Made by a program: the position numbers and the translations under genes. A stretch of 64,000 bases of DNA, from positions 427,616 to 491,615 of the forward strand of contig MNCI01036463.1 of assembly GCA_015680685.1 (NCBI GenBank). Reading direction: 5' to 3'. Positions 34,216 to 46,500 of the stretch are shown piece after piece; within the stretch, counting starts at the first letter, position 1; every line of letters starts with the position of its first letter. Source of the stretch: Gnetum montanum. Lineage: Eukaryota > Streptophyta > Gnetopsida > Gnetales > Gnetaceae. The notes under the pieces were generated by a model. That model saw only the letters and a list, made by a program, of their open reading frames with translations, did no database searches and had not been told where the DNA came from.

Positions 34216-35800
34216 ATCTAATGTGTACCTTTGACACCCATTTACCCATTTTTGGGCATTTTTCCTAGTAAAATAAGGGCAAACATTTAAGTATCAAGTT
34301 TTGCAAAAAGAGTAAAATTTTAGCAAACTGTCACTAATAATTTAGTATATTTATGCATATGGGTTGTACATTTTCAATGTACTATTGTTATAATATGTTC
34401 GCTTTAATTTCTCAAATTTAAAATAGTTAAAATAATCTGTGTGTCTCATGGCAATTGGATGCGCATCCCTATCGATGTTAATCATACTATGATTTATAAG
34501 ATTTTTTTGCATCTTTACACCATACAAAATAGCTTTGTTGGAAAAACTGAAGTTTACAATTTTACATGAATAATTGTGGGAATGATTTGCAAGGCAAAAA
34601 TTTCAACTTGTCAAACAACAAATTATTGAGGGATAATAGTACCTGTCAAATTCACAACTTGGGTGAACTATAGGATGTCAATTGTGAGAGTAGAGTACAC
34701 TAATACCAAGACCCCATTATGTTAACATTATGCAAATGGTCACACCATAATATGTAAGATGACATAATAGTATGGAAATCTCTCTCCTAAAGAAGCATTA
34801 CTCTTACAAAAAAGCATTACATAGATTTTATTTAAGAGAGAATAACTACTAAGATGTAGAGATGTTAACTACATAATCATATATATAAATGAAAATTATT
34901 ACGATTCAAATCTTCAAGGAAGGTTACATCTAAAAACTTGAGCATTAGTGTGTCTCGAATTTGTGAACCTTGTTTAATATGGTAACCATGCCTCACATCA
35001 TTGCTAAAGAACATTCATTTTCATTTTTAAATTTCATGCTTAGAATGACCACTGCCATTGTCATTCCCTAAAATGGGCAGTTCTGTACACACTCATTTGC
35101 ATTTGATACAATCTTTCCCTTCCTAACATTCTGCTTCAACTCTCTACCATAAATCTTCATCGGTACATAAAGTTTACAAAATGATGATACATATTAACAT
35201 ACATAAACATTTATCTTCCATGATAGTTCAATAATTAAATTACGCTTAGAGTTGTTTAACACGTTAATGGGCCAGAGGTAACGATTCGGTGCCTGTTATC
35301 GGATAGTGACATTGATGACCCATCTTAGCATGCATAAACATCTATGTCCCATAATAGTTCAATAATTTAACTCTAGAATAGGCCCCACACAATTAGAACA
35401 CCACCTTTTGGCAACATTTATGGAAAGACGTTTATGGGTTTTATAAGAACGGATGCATACGATCCAAGTCGGCACAGATGATGAACGCTTATATACAGTC
35501 ACGTAAGGTTTTAGAGTTCTGTAAAGCCAAATTTCAATTTTTGGGTCCTTCGTTCTTTAAACACGTGAATCTGAGGTTCAAAAACATCTGGATCATCCGA
35601 GTTAGGTTAATGGCAGCTGAACTGAAATTCTTAGAAACTACATGTGATGCCAAATATATGAACATTTCTCACTTTTTATAAGGAAAAGAGGCTTTTTCGT
35701 TTTTATACCGATAATACATGGGAATGGCTACGTTATGAATCTTAACAGATTTAAATGAACATCAATACTTTTCATAACCTCAGTTTAACAATCAGGATAA
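34216..35800. other. Intergenic downstream of the PHL-like gene, no gene seen
   Basis: No coding frame with motifs on either strand. Near 35216-35345 two related short segments (CATAAACATYTATSTYCCATRATAGTTCAATAATT-like) recur about 130 bases apart. Confidence 0.45.
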
Positions 35801-36066
35801 CCATACCTTCATAAGGGAAAAACTACAAACATTTCGAAGTCCAAAACGGCAAAACTTGAAGAAGAATCAACCCGTGCAGAGTTGCACGTTGAATACACAA
35901 GGTGATTAGTCCAACCCCTAAAAACTGGGCTAGGGAATGGTCCAACCCTTAAAAACTGACAATCTGAAATTTGTTGTTCTTGTCTCTGATATTTCAATAA
36001 TACAGCGCTTCCAATACAATCTGTACAGCAGAGTAACACAATTTTGCAACCTGTGCAAGAAATTGC

Positions 36067-37575
36067 TCACTGTCCTGCTGTCATGGAATTCGCACGAGTA
36101 GCACTTTGCAACTCCATGGGTGGTGAACTGGCTATACTGCTAACAGATCCTAATGTCTGAGAACTATGCTGGGGGCTAGCCGGGCCTCCAACTAGTGAAC
36201 CAAGATTTCCAGCACTAATCTGCTGTTGCTGGCTATTCAGTTGTGATGGTGAATTGTACTGCTGAGAATTCATCTGTGGTTGGGGACTCATCTGTTGAGA
36301 GCTGAACTGTTGCTGAGGATTCAGCTGCTGTTGTTGGGCATTCAAGTGTTGTAACTGAGTTGCTTGCTGCTGTTGTTGCTGGCTAAGTTGATGAGACATA
36401 TTCAGTAAAGAAGGTTGGGAGTTCAAAAGCTGCTGCTGAGATGAGGAAGCTTGTTGCATGTTGAGCTGGGGCTGAGAAGTAATTTGCTGTGCCTGATTAC
36501 CTAATTGTTGGTTTAGATAAAAATTTTGCCCTGCTAGGCTACCAATATTAGATGTTGCAAGTTTTGGAGGCCCCATACCTGTAGTTGGAGTCCTTGGAAT
36601 AGTAGAGACATTATTACCCCTGACCTGATTTTGTCCCATCATTGCAAGGCCAACAGAGGTATGAACTTGATTACCAACAGAGATCCCTGACATTGGACTA
36701 GTAGAAATCACACCAGGCCGGGCCCTCCCTTGAACCATTCGTCCTTTAGCTGCTAGTGTAATCGCCTGTTGATTTATGGACCCAGGTCTAAGGTTATGTC
36801 CCATGATACTTCCTATTCCAGGATTCTGTGAGATTGTGCCAGCAGAACAAATGCTATTTAATCCAGATACCATAGTAGGTGAAATTCCATTCACGGTTCC
36901 CATGCCCATTATGCTATTCATGCCATTCATACCAACCATACTATGAAGCGGAGTCTGAGGTCCTCCACTCACAGACACGCCAACACCACCACTAATGCCG
37001 TTGACTGCATTTATGCTCCCTAGTCCAAGAATTTTTCTTTGCATTTGCTGCTGCTGATGCTGATGCTGCTGCTGTCTCTGTTGGAGCATCTGCAGGTGTA
37101 CACTGTTAGGTAACTGTTGGTTTGAAGCATGGGTCGGTGTTGTTAGCTGCCCAAGAGAATTGAGTGGAACAATAGGTTGTGACCTAAGAGGCTGTTGTTG
37201 TTGCTGCGCCATAGCAAATTGAGAGGCATCAAGCGGTAGTGACTTTGATGAATTAACCAACCCACTTTGTAGGAAGGCCGAAGAAGGTTGTCTAGCTGGT
37301 GCATTCCCAGGAGGTGGCATTCTAACAGATGCTAGCTGACTAGCCGAGGGAAATTGCATTGAATTCAATTGAGGAATACCTCCTGCAGTCACTGCACCTG
37401 CACCTGCACCTGCAATGTTCTGACTAGAGACGACCCGTGCAGAAGGTAACGGACTCATATTTCCGGTCAGTGCATTAGCAACAGCAGCCATTGGAGCTGC
37501 TGAAGGCAAGTTCATCCGTGCCGGTTGACCAGGGCTAATCTGATCACTCGTTAATTTGAACCCTTCCTTAAACAT
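36067..37575 (-). CDS. PHL: PHL-like exon 12, glutamine-rich C-terminus
   Basis: 502 residues from MFKEGFKLTSDQ to MTAGQ and TGA at 36067-36069. Rich in Gln with runs such as QQQQQ and HQHQQQQ (encoded near 37040-37080), plus Gly/Ser/Met segments. Gln-rich tails of this type act in transcription coactivation; polymorphic CAG/CAA runs are expected here. Confidence 0.92.
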   Translation of the reverse strand: MFKEGFKLTSDQISPGQPARMNLPSAAPMAAVANALTGNMSPLPSARVVSSQNIAGAGAGAVTAGGIPQLNSMQFPSASQLASVRMPPPGNAPARQPSSAFLQSGLVNSSKSLPLDASQFAMAQQQQQPLRSQPIVPLNSLGQLTTPTHASNQQLPNSVHLQMLQQRQQQHQHQQQQMQRKILGLGSINAVNGISGGVGVSVSGGPQTPLHSMVGMNGMNSIMGMGTVNGISPTMVSGLNSICSAGTISQNPGIGSIMGHNLRPGSINQQAITLAAKGRMVQGRARPGVISTSPMSGISVGNQVHTSVGLAMMGQNQVRGNNVSTIPRTPTTGMGPPKLATSNIGSLAGQNFYLNQQLGNQAQQITSQPQLNMQQASSSQQQLLNSQPSLLNMSHQLSQQQQQQATQLQHLNAQQQQLNPQQQFSSQQMSPQPQMNSQQYNSPSQLNSQQQQISAGNLGSLVGGPASPQHSSQTLGSVSSIASSPPMELQSATRANSMTAGQ

Positions 37576-40500
37576 CTGCATTTTCAACCCATTAAAAAAT
37601 GTCAGGAAATTACAAAAACTGTAGGACTAGAATTACAAAAGCTAATGCTAAAAATTTTAACTTTTACCAGTGCCTTGAACTGAGCTGCCAATCTATCAGC
37701 AATATGCTGCATTAGGGGATCAGTGGAACAGGATCAAAAGATTATCCTTGAATAAAAAGTGAACATCACTTGCAGCAATTACACTGATTATAACTTACAA
37801 CGTTAGGCAGGGAGGGCAAAACATCAAGGCACGCATCTTCATTATCACAATTATATTGCACTGCAGCTTCTACCACATCCTCCTTTGTACGTTCAACCAT
37901 CTTCAAAATAACCTCAGATCTATGAGGTGTAGTTGGATTTCCTGTTTGCACATGGATAAACAGTTGTGGCTTGTAATGAACATATATTGCACATAAAAAT
38001 TAAATATAGGTTGCTGCAATCCTGCGTTGTTTCAAAGACCAGAGTTTGACTTCCCATATACGATACCCGGTGTGTGATTCAATACAAGAAGAATTAAATA
38101 GATTCAGGATATTTCCTATACAAATTTTGAAGCAGCTTTGTAAGAATTCTTCAAAGACCAGAGTTTGACTTCCCATATACGATACCCGGTGTGTGATTCA
38201 ATACAAGAAGAATTAAATAGATTCAGGATATTTCCTATACAAATTTTGAAGCAGCTTTGTAAGAATTCTTCAAGTATGAAAGGGTCTTGTCAGAACCTCG
38301 TCCATTAAAATGTAAATAAGAAATATGTCTCCAATACCTCAATATGCATAGAAAATGTTACATGCTTCAGTTCTTTCACGTCATATTACAGCTAAATAGA
38401 TACCAAAAATCATCTATACGCATACGCCACCAGTAAAGAAACAATGCAGGAAAATGCACTCACCTTGAAAGGACTGTTCATTCCGTTCAAAGTTCATAAT
38501 CCGTGTTTTCCAGACATGTAATCCTTTTCCCATATGAAGATTCATCATAAAGCCGTGTCCAGAGGCTTCCATTTGATCATCAGAATTCCTCTCCGGGTCA
38601 AAAGCATTTGCCAACAGCCGTAAAGAAGGCACTTGTCTTACATCTTCAAACTCATCCATCTTCTTTATTCTGGACGGTAGGTTATGCCTGTGATTTCAGA
38701 AGATATCGCACTCTGTCGTTACTATAACAAAACAAGATCATAAATCAAAGAGTTATCTGATACATCAAAAGTAAAATGGTCACCCAAGATATAAGAAAGC
38801 AAGGAATGCTAATTAACATTCTACTATAAACAGTTAGTGTCATGAAAGAGGATAAAGCATATATCTGGGTGTAGCTGTTAAACTAAGTTCTTCCTTAACT
38901 GAAATTCATCTGAACACAAAAGCAATTCCAGAAGTTTGTCCATACTGATCAAAGAAGAAACACTATTTTGGCTATCACAGTTTGCGGCTGCTAGTTTCCT
39001 GTGCCAACGCTCTACTCTTAAAAATACACAATTTTAAAGCTATGTTTTGGCCGTTTTCGAGGTCACTCTCAGGTACAGCAAACATTGCTAGCAGTGTAAC
39101 GGAAAAAACATAAGAGTATCCATGAGTTGGCCAAGGTTCACGGTGCACAGCAGGTATGGAAAAAAGAGCATATCATCGTGGAAGCAGGCTACGCCACTGC
39201 GTTTTAGAACCCAACTAGTGCTTTTGCCATCAGTAGCATGATTTTTTGAGTGTGCAAGTGTTTCTAAGCGAAATAAATATAAAAACATCCATCCACTGGC
39301 TATGAAGCTGAGAAAAAAAAAGGTAAAATAGCAGCCAAATCTTCATAAAGCACCTTTTAGCAATAGCAACCAGAATCGAAAGGTTTTCAATAGCCTTATT
39401 TTGATTAACAGCTTGAGAATTATCTGTTTTAGATATTGGATTGGACATGGACGTCGTGCAAGTAGATGGACTATTAACATTCGATGGTGTCATTGAATTT
39501 GTAACACTGCATGGTGACGCAACACCATTCGTGGTCGGTGTCTTTGGAAGAGGCTCGGGTCTGCGTCTTAATGCTTGCTGTGCCTGTTGAGATGCCGTAT
39601 CATGTTGATTTGATGAGACAACCATTGAACCAGTCCCAGATGCAGCTCCTATGGGTTTTTCTTTCTGCTGGCCATGTGGCATGTGACTGTTCTGAAATGA
39701 TGAAGGAGATGACACCATGCCAGCAACTGCGGATGATATTGGCAGTGACATCTCTACTGATTTTGACAATGATGGTGATTGTAAAGAGCTTCTGATATCA
39801 GGTTTCTGATCCTTGGGGCTTCTGATATCATCTCTTGTATGAACGCTATGCCATTGGTATGGCAGTTTTCCATGCTGTAGATTTTGCTGAGATAGTGTCT
39901 GTTGATCCAATTGTTCATTACTTACTATTGACAAGTGTTGATCCTTAGTTCTATCAATATCTTGGTTCTCCTTTATATAAGATACGTCGGACTTATCGAT
40001 GTCCAGTTCTTCTTTGATTTTGAAAATTCCTTGATTTTTTTGTGCTATGTGTGAAGAAATCTTTGCTTCTTGCACTGAGGCTTCTCTATGTGCGACTTGT
40101 CGTTCATCATCTATTGTCAACTGTTGAGAATGCCTTTGGGAATTCATGTCACCAAAGAAAATTGCTGGGTCAATCCTAAATTGTTCCCTACCTTGCCCTG
40201 AATCAAATATTTGCACCACGTTCTGCTGTTGCTGTTTGTCAATGCAAGAAAACTCGTGCTTCCCTCTTTTGCCATCTGAATTATTCATAATAGATGAATA
40301 ATCTCTTTTCCCTGTGGAAGATACACTTGAAGTCCTGGCTTCCATCAAGCTATTGTTCCACTCCTGTCCTGCAGATGAAGGGGTATTCAATGTGCTGCCT
40401 GAAGGAGAAGAGATTGGCGAATGGTTTCCTGGAAGGTGTTGAAACCTAGGGCGGGTGACTGTGCTCTGTGTCGGTGGTGGAAGCAAAGATCCAGGACCTG

Positions 40501-43500
40501 CAACTTTAGATAAATTCTGTGTTGTTGCTTGCATGTTAGCCTGAGATTTATTTGAATATGATATACCATTATTAACTCCAGATATGGTAGAAGTCAATCC
40601 CTGGCCAGAACTGGAGTTGGGATCATCAACCATGGGAACAGATGTGACAGTTTCCATCTGAGAGTTTTCTCTCTCGACAACCTTTTGAGAGGCTTTCTTT
40701 CCATTTGTCACTTCATTAGATGTTGCATTCGTCGATGGCAAACTTGCTCTTCGTGTTCTTTCACGCCTTGTAATGGGAACACCTAGTTTGACCTTTAAAC
40801 CAGTCAAGGGTAAAGGCCATTAACGAGTGTGCAATACAAAACATAAGCACCCACAATTTCAATAGATATTCTTAGCTCCTTACCTTATTTGATTTGACAC
40901 TGTCACACAATCGATCCAACATTGGGGTAGGATCCAAACGAAGCTTAGGCCGCATTGCTTTTAGTATTCGAGATTCAATTTCCTAAAAGAAAATACTGGA
41001 AGTCAAATCAAAGAATCCTCAAATTTGCATAGGGATTTCTCTATAATCAAGCAGGTTTTGCCACAAACCATAAAATCGCTGTAGCTCCAAGATTCTTCAG
41101 CCATCGATAAAATGTCCTTTACAATATTCTCCATGGTTGGTCTTAAAAAAATCTTATGAACCCTTGGAAGAGCCTCTCCTGAAGAAACTGAATCTCCAGA
41201 CTTTGGTAAACCACTACGATAGTCTCGTACCTGCATAAATCAAGCTTAGATAACTAAGAAGAACACTTGGCAATTAAGAAACACTAAGTAAATTTAGATA
41301 TTACCTAGCTTTCCTAATCAACATCTAAAGGCCCAGACAAATATGAAAATTTCTAATTTCTAATTAGCAGTAAAATATCCAAAAATGTAGCTACAGCCTT
41401 TCAAAGCACGTGTCACATTTTCAATTCATCAAGGCAAAGGTTTGCAGTTACATAATCATTAGGGATGCAAATGGTCATGAGACATAACTGGTATAACGAG
41501 GAAGTTACAGATTAACAGATCTTTCCCTCTTATTAAAAGTGTATCTCCTCTAAATTATCAACTCCGTTAAAACACATCAAGAAAGTTATCGAAAAGAGTC
41601 TATGAAAACTGAGATTACCCCACATACCTCACAAATTACACCTCCATCAACATACTTGCATGGTATATCTCCAAGAATATCCCCAGGAAACCAGCCTCCT
41701 TCAATTGCCTATGAAATGCGAACAAAACCAAAAAAAATTGAGAAAAAAAGTTTTTTAAAAAAACAGCAGCCAATTATAAGCAAGAAAACTTCATTGACGT
41801 TAAGGGATTATTTTGGAATAATGTGTTTAAAGATGGAAGAGCGGTAACAGAGGATAAACATTTGACTCATTCCGGACTCTGTTGCACAAGTGCATAATAA
41901 AAGTAAAAACAGAATCCACGTATAGCTCTTTACATTAATGGTTTTATATGGTAATAAATAAACAGTAACGAATGGTTGCAACTTGTGACATTATTTTCAA
42001 GAGGAAAAGAATTTCTGGACCAGCATAGTGTATGTCCCTGCTAATACTCTTTTAGGTATCTTGTTGGAAAAAATCATTGTCCTCTAAAACAAAAATAAAA
42101 TTATGTCCATTTATACAAAAACTGGGTGCAAACACAATCTCTAATCACATCCTAATAAAGGCAACAAGGAGATGTGTAATCTATACAAGTTAGAAAAGAA
42201 ATGCTCAAAAAACCTATTTGTCATTGACCAAGTCATCATAACATGTATGTCATCATCCAAATGGAATCACCCTGGTATTCACCATGCAACAGGTTCTTAT
42301 AACTGAGTTATCGTTAATTACTTTAGCCTTTCAACCAATAAATGCCTACATGTGTAAAATTATACAAAATAAACCAACCATAACAAAGGAGGAAAGTTGA
42401 ACCATATAATTACCCGAATCTTAAATCCTAAAGCACACTTAGAAAAACTGCATCATACAATAAACTCAAAGTTCAACAATTGAATTGTCATGCCCTCATT
42501 GCTGGGCAAAAGATCTAGTTATGTGAATGGTAAATTGGCTTAATAGAAGCCAATTTGTTGATAGTTAAACTCAGAACCAGACTTCTCAGAGATTGAAGTA
42601 AAACATCATGATTCTCACACACCTACTTCTACAGGCCATCAATATAATTCAAGGGCATTACTTGAACTATTAAATTCTGAATGTAAATAGAGATTTCAAA
42701 TCTTATACAAGCAAAGATATAACCCTCACATCCATTTCATTCCTCACCACTGAAGATGGATCTAGAGAAAATTTAAAACTAGAATGCTTTCATGTTGTAC
42801 AAAACAAAAAATTTCAGACTTCAAAGGGCATTTCAAATTTTACAGGAGCAATAAAGTAACTGAATATCCACAATTCCACATAAAAATTAATCTGAGATAG
42901 CATCCAATACGGGTTACATGAGCTCTACACCAAATATTTGCTGAGAAACACACAAACAATGGCATGAAGAAAGAGAGATCTTATCAAAGTCCTACTAGAT
43001 GTTGCTACTCTAAGCAGAGAAGGCAATTTATGAGAGGCAATGGTTAATACTAAGTGCAGGAAAGCAAAATTAACAAGTAATCATGTGACGTAGCTCAAAG
43101 AAATGATCTGTGTGCACAAAAGTTTAGCTCATTATAATTTTCAAACAATTGGGGAAGAGGAGGAACAAACTAAAACCTCAAAATAAAAAATATGGGAGCA
43201 AAGGGCATGGGAGCGAAGGGAGAGGGAGCGGCGGGAGCGAACAAGGGAGTGGCCATGCAGACGGATGCCGCAGACAGCAAGAGTGCTGGATGGACCAAGC
43301 ACAGGCCTGAACAGGACCAAAGAGGGGTGGGGAGATCGATCGCAGTGGCGAGGCAGGTGATAACAAGCACAAGCAGGAATCAAGGGTTAGGGTACCATCG
43401 AAAGAGTGCAATAGTGAAGGTTTCGATGCATGTTCTAGGGATGGGACAATCATGCGGCTCAGGGTTGGGCACCCACCCGAGGAGACCGTGTAGGCACTGG

Positions 43501-46500
43501 AGTGTAGTCTGCTCGGCAAGTTTGTTTCCTCTGCTTGGCAAGTTTGTTTTGGAGGAGGAACTGAGGAAGATCCAACGGATGCAGGAAACAAGGGCCAACT
43601 GGGAAGCGGAAGAGCGGAAGCTGCTTTGAGAACTCTAGGAGCTTGACAAGGAGGAGGAGAGCTATTGGCAACAAAGATCCAGGGTTACGTGGTTAAGGGA
43701 AGGAGACAAGCACACACGATTTTTCTTTGCTACGGCAAAAACCAATAAGGCCCACAAAAATAGTAGGGCAAGGTCACAGAGCAATAGGCAAGGGCTGGAG
43801 GCCCTGGAGGCATTTTGGGGGGAGATATGGAGGTGGCGGGCAACAAAGCCTATCTCAATGCCAATTCCACAAGTCCTTACAAAGGCTAACAACCTGACTT
43901 TGCTGCGCCCATTCTCACGGGAGGAGCTCCGAAGGGCTATGAAATCGATGCAACCTAACAAAGCTCTAGGGCCAGATAGGTGGCCCATCGAATTCTTCAA
44001 GGAGTACGAAGACATTTTGGGACCCAATTTGCTAGACATGTTCAACAGTATGCTTTGCTGGCAGCAGGTGAGTAGAGAGATCAACTACTCATGGGTGGTG
44101 CTACCACCCAAAGTGCCTCATCTGTCGTCCCCAAGACACTTCCAGCCCATCGGGGTTTGTAATACTCTCCTGAGGGTTTTCTCCAAGATGCTGGTTGGGC
44201 ACATTGTGCCGTTAATGGTGAAGTTGGTGGTGGCACATCAGGCTAGTTTTATCAAGGGCCTTCTTCTGCAAGACTAGGTAATGTTGTTGCAAGAGATCCT
44301 GCACTCGATTAAGATGGCTAAATTCCCAAGAATGTGTATTGAGCTTGATATCACCAAGGCCTACGATACAGTGAGTTGGGCAACACTCTGGGTAGTCATG
44401 CTAGCGAAGGGTTTTGACACCAAATTCATAAACCTTTGTATACAAATGCAACGAAGCGGTCGCTATTCTTTTAACATTGATGGACAGCTATGGGGGTTTG
44501 CTGNTGGTCGCTATTCTTTTAACATTGATGGACAGCTATGGGGGTTTGCTGGGACGGGGCATGGACTGAGGCAAGGAGATCCACTGTCACCACTCCTATT
44601 TATCATAGTTATGGATCTGCTCCAAAGCTACTGTCTTGCCAAAGGCGTTCAGGGGCTCAATCTAACTGGAGTGCACTGTTTAGCAGCACATTATGCTAAT
44701 GACAAGATGGTTTTCTCCAGAGTTGTGGTGCCAAAGGCAAAGGATCTCCTACGGGCTCTAGACCGGATGCAACACAAGGTAGGCCTCAAAGTTAATAAAG
44801 GGAAGTCGGCCATATACCTCGCCAACACAGCCAAGGCAGTGCAGACCAAAATTATTCAAACCTTGGGGACTCTACCAGGCAATGCTCAAGACACCTATCT
44901 GGGCATGCCCATCTTTGATTGGAAATGATAGAAGGCTTGGGTGGAAATGGTGGAGCAGGTTCAACAAAAGACCATGCTTTGGACAGGTCATTTCCTATCT
45001 TAGAAAGGGAAAATGGTGCTTGCTACTACGGTCTTGATGGCGACTACTCGATTTGAAGCATCCATGGCCATGCCACCTACCACACTGTTGCAAAAAATAG
45101 ACAGCATCATTCGAGAGTTCATGTGGTCAGGAGGCAAAGGGGGCAAGAAGATGCATTTGGTGTCATGGGCTATGACAATGCATCCTAAGCTAACAGGGGG
45201 AATTGGTATACTACAGTTTGGAGATGAGGTGACGTTAGGGCTGCATCGCCTGCTGAACCAATATCTGGGGCAAACTAGAGAGGTAGTACTATGGGTGCAA
45301 TTGCTGCAACAAAAATACAGTCGCTGGGAGGCTCCACCGAACAGCTCCTAGCTCTAGAAGAATTTGTGCCATCATGCCAATGTGGTGGGACAACTGGGTT
45401 TACTGGGATAGGACCCGAAGGAGCTAATCAAATTTTTATACCCACAAGAGGATGGCTAGGCGGAGGTCTAGAAAGGCAGCCTTCCAAAAAGGATAATGGC
45501 GTTCAGTTGGTTCTTGAAGCATAGCGTGCTGCCGGTGAGGGCTGCATTGCGGGATAGAGGGCTACAGGTGGTGTCCAACTGTCCACTCTACCACGCAGAA
45601 CTCGAGATGCTGCACCACTTGATTTATGGATGTCAGGTCTCTTAGGTTGTTTGGCAATCTGCCAATGCTAACCTAGCGATAGTGTACCACGATGATTCTT
45701 TTGCGCTCACCACATTGTGGGTTTTGTGGAAGCATAGGAATTCAGTGGTCTTTCAAGGGTAGATCCTTCCAACGACAACAACAATCGTCCGAGAGGCACG
45801 ATTACTATGAGCGGAGGCCACAAAGGTCATAGAGCAACGACTACTCTTCGAGTCATCCTAGATGAAGTTTTTTGGCATGCCCAGATTATGGACATTGGTT
45901 GAGCAGATGGGCTAGGTGGACATGCTAAAACACTTGGAAGGAGAACCAAGCCTATCCACGCAACAATTCTATGACAACTAGGTAGGAAATGTCACGTAGC
46001 ACAAGGGTAGAAAGATCAGGGTGTCGGTGCAAGTGTTAGCTACTGTGTTGGGGATGAATGCGAAAGGGGAGGTTGTGGCACCAGTCATACAGGCACAGTC
46101 AAACACAACAGAATTTTTCAACAGAACAATTCCCAGGACTGCTAGCAGGCACATCCGAAAATTTGGATTGCAAGGCATCTAACAAGAAGTGGCAGTTCTA
46201 GTGGAAAGGTATTTCATCCAAACAAGATACCCCCACAAGCTTGTCGGCGTGCATTTCACCTTCCTAAAACATGTGCGGCATGGCACCCCCGTCAATCTGC
46301 CCTAGTTTTTCTTGGAGTCCCTACAAAGGCGATGACTGGGACAGCACACAAGGGTGATTCTGGCGCTATGGCGTGGGGGCATGCTGATGACTCCCCTTGG
46401 CACCAACCATTGTCTGCCAACGAAGGTGTGGCCACGGGCAAGGAATTAGGTCACCATAGGTGGGAAGTCACGACCCTAGTTCAAATAGGGACGAGGGGAC

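Noticed and set aside
39088-39353. Continuation of exon 8 reading (CFMKI... then LETLAHSKNHATDG) as coding
   Set aside because: The continuation needs a 45-base intron or runs into a stop. Splicing AAAAG|GTGCTT to 38687 gives the conserved RHNLPSRIKKMDEF continuation.
43178-43674. Proline/serine-rich minus-strand frames over the start of LINE-1
   Set aside because: Overlapping frames on both strands in GC-rich sequence; composition effect, no domain.
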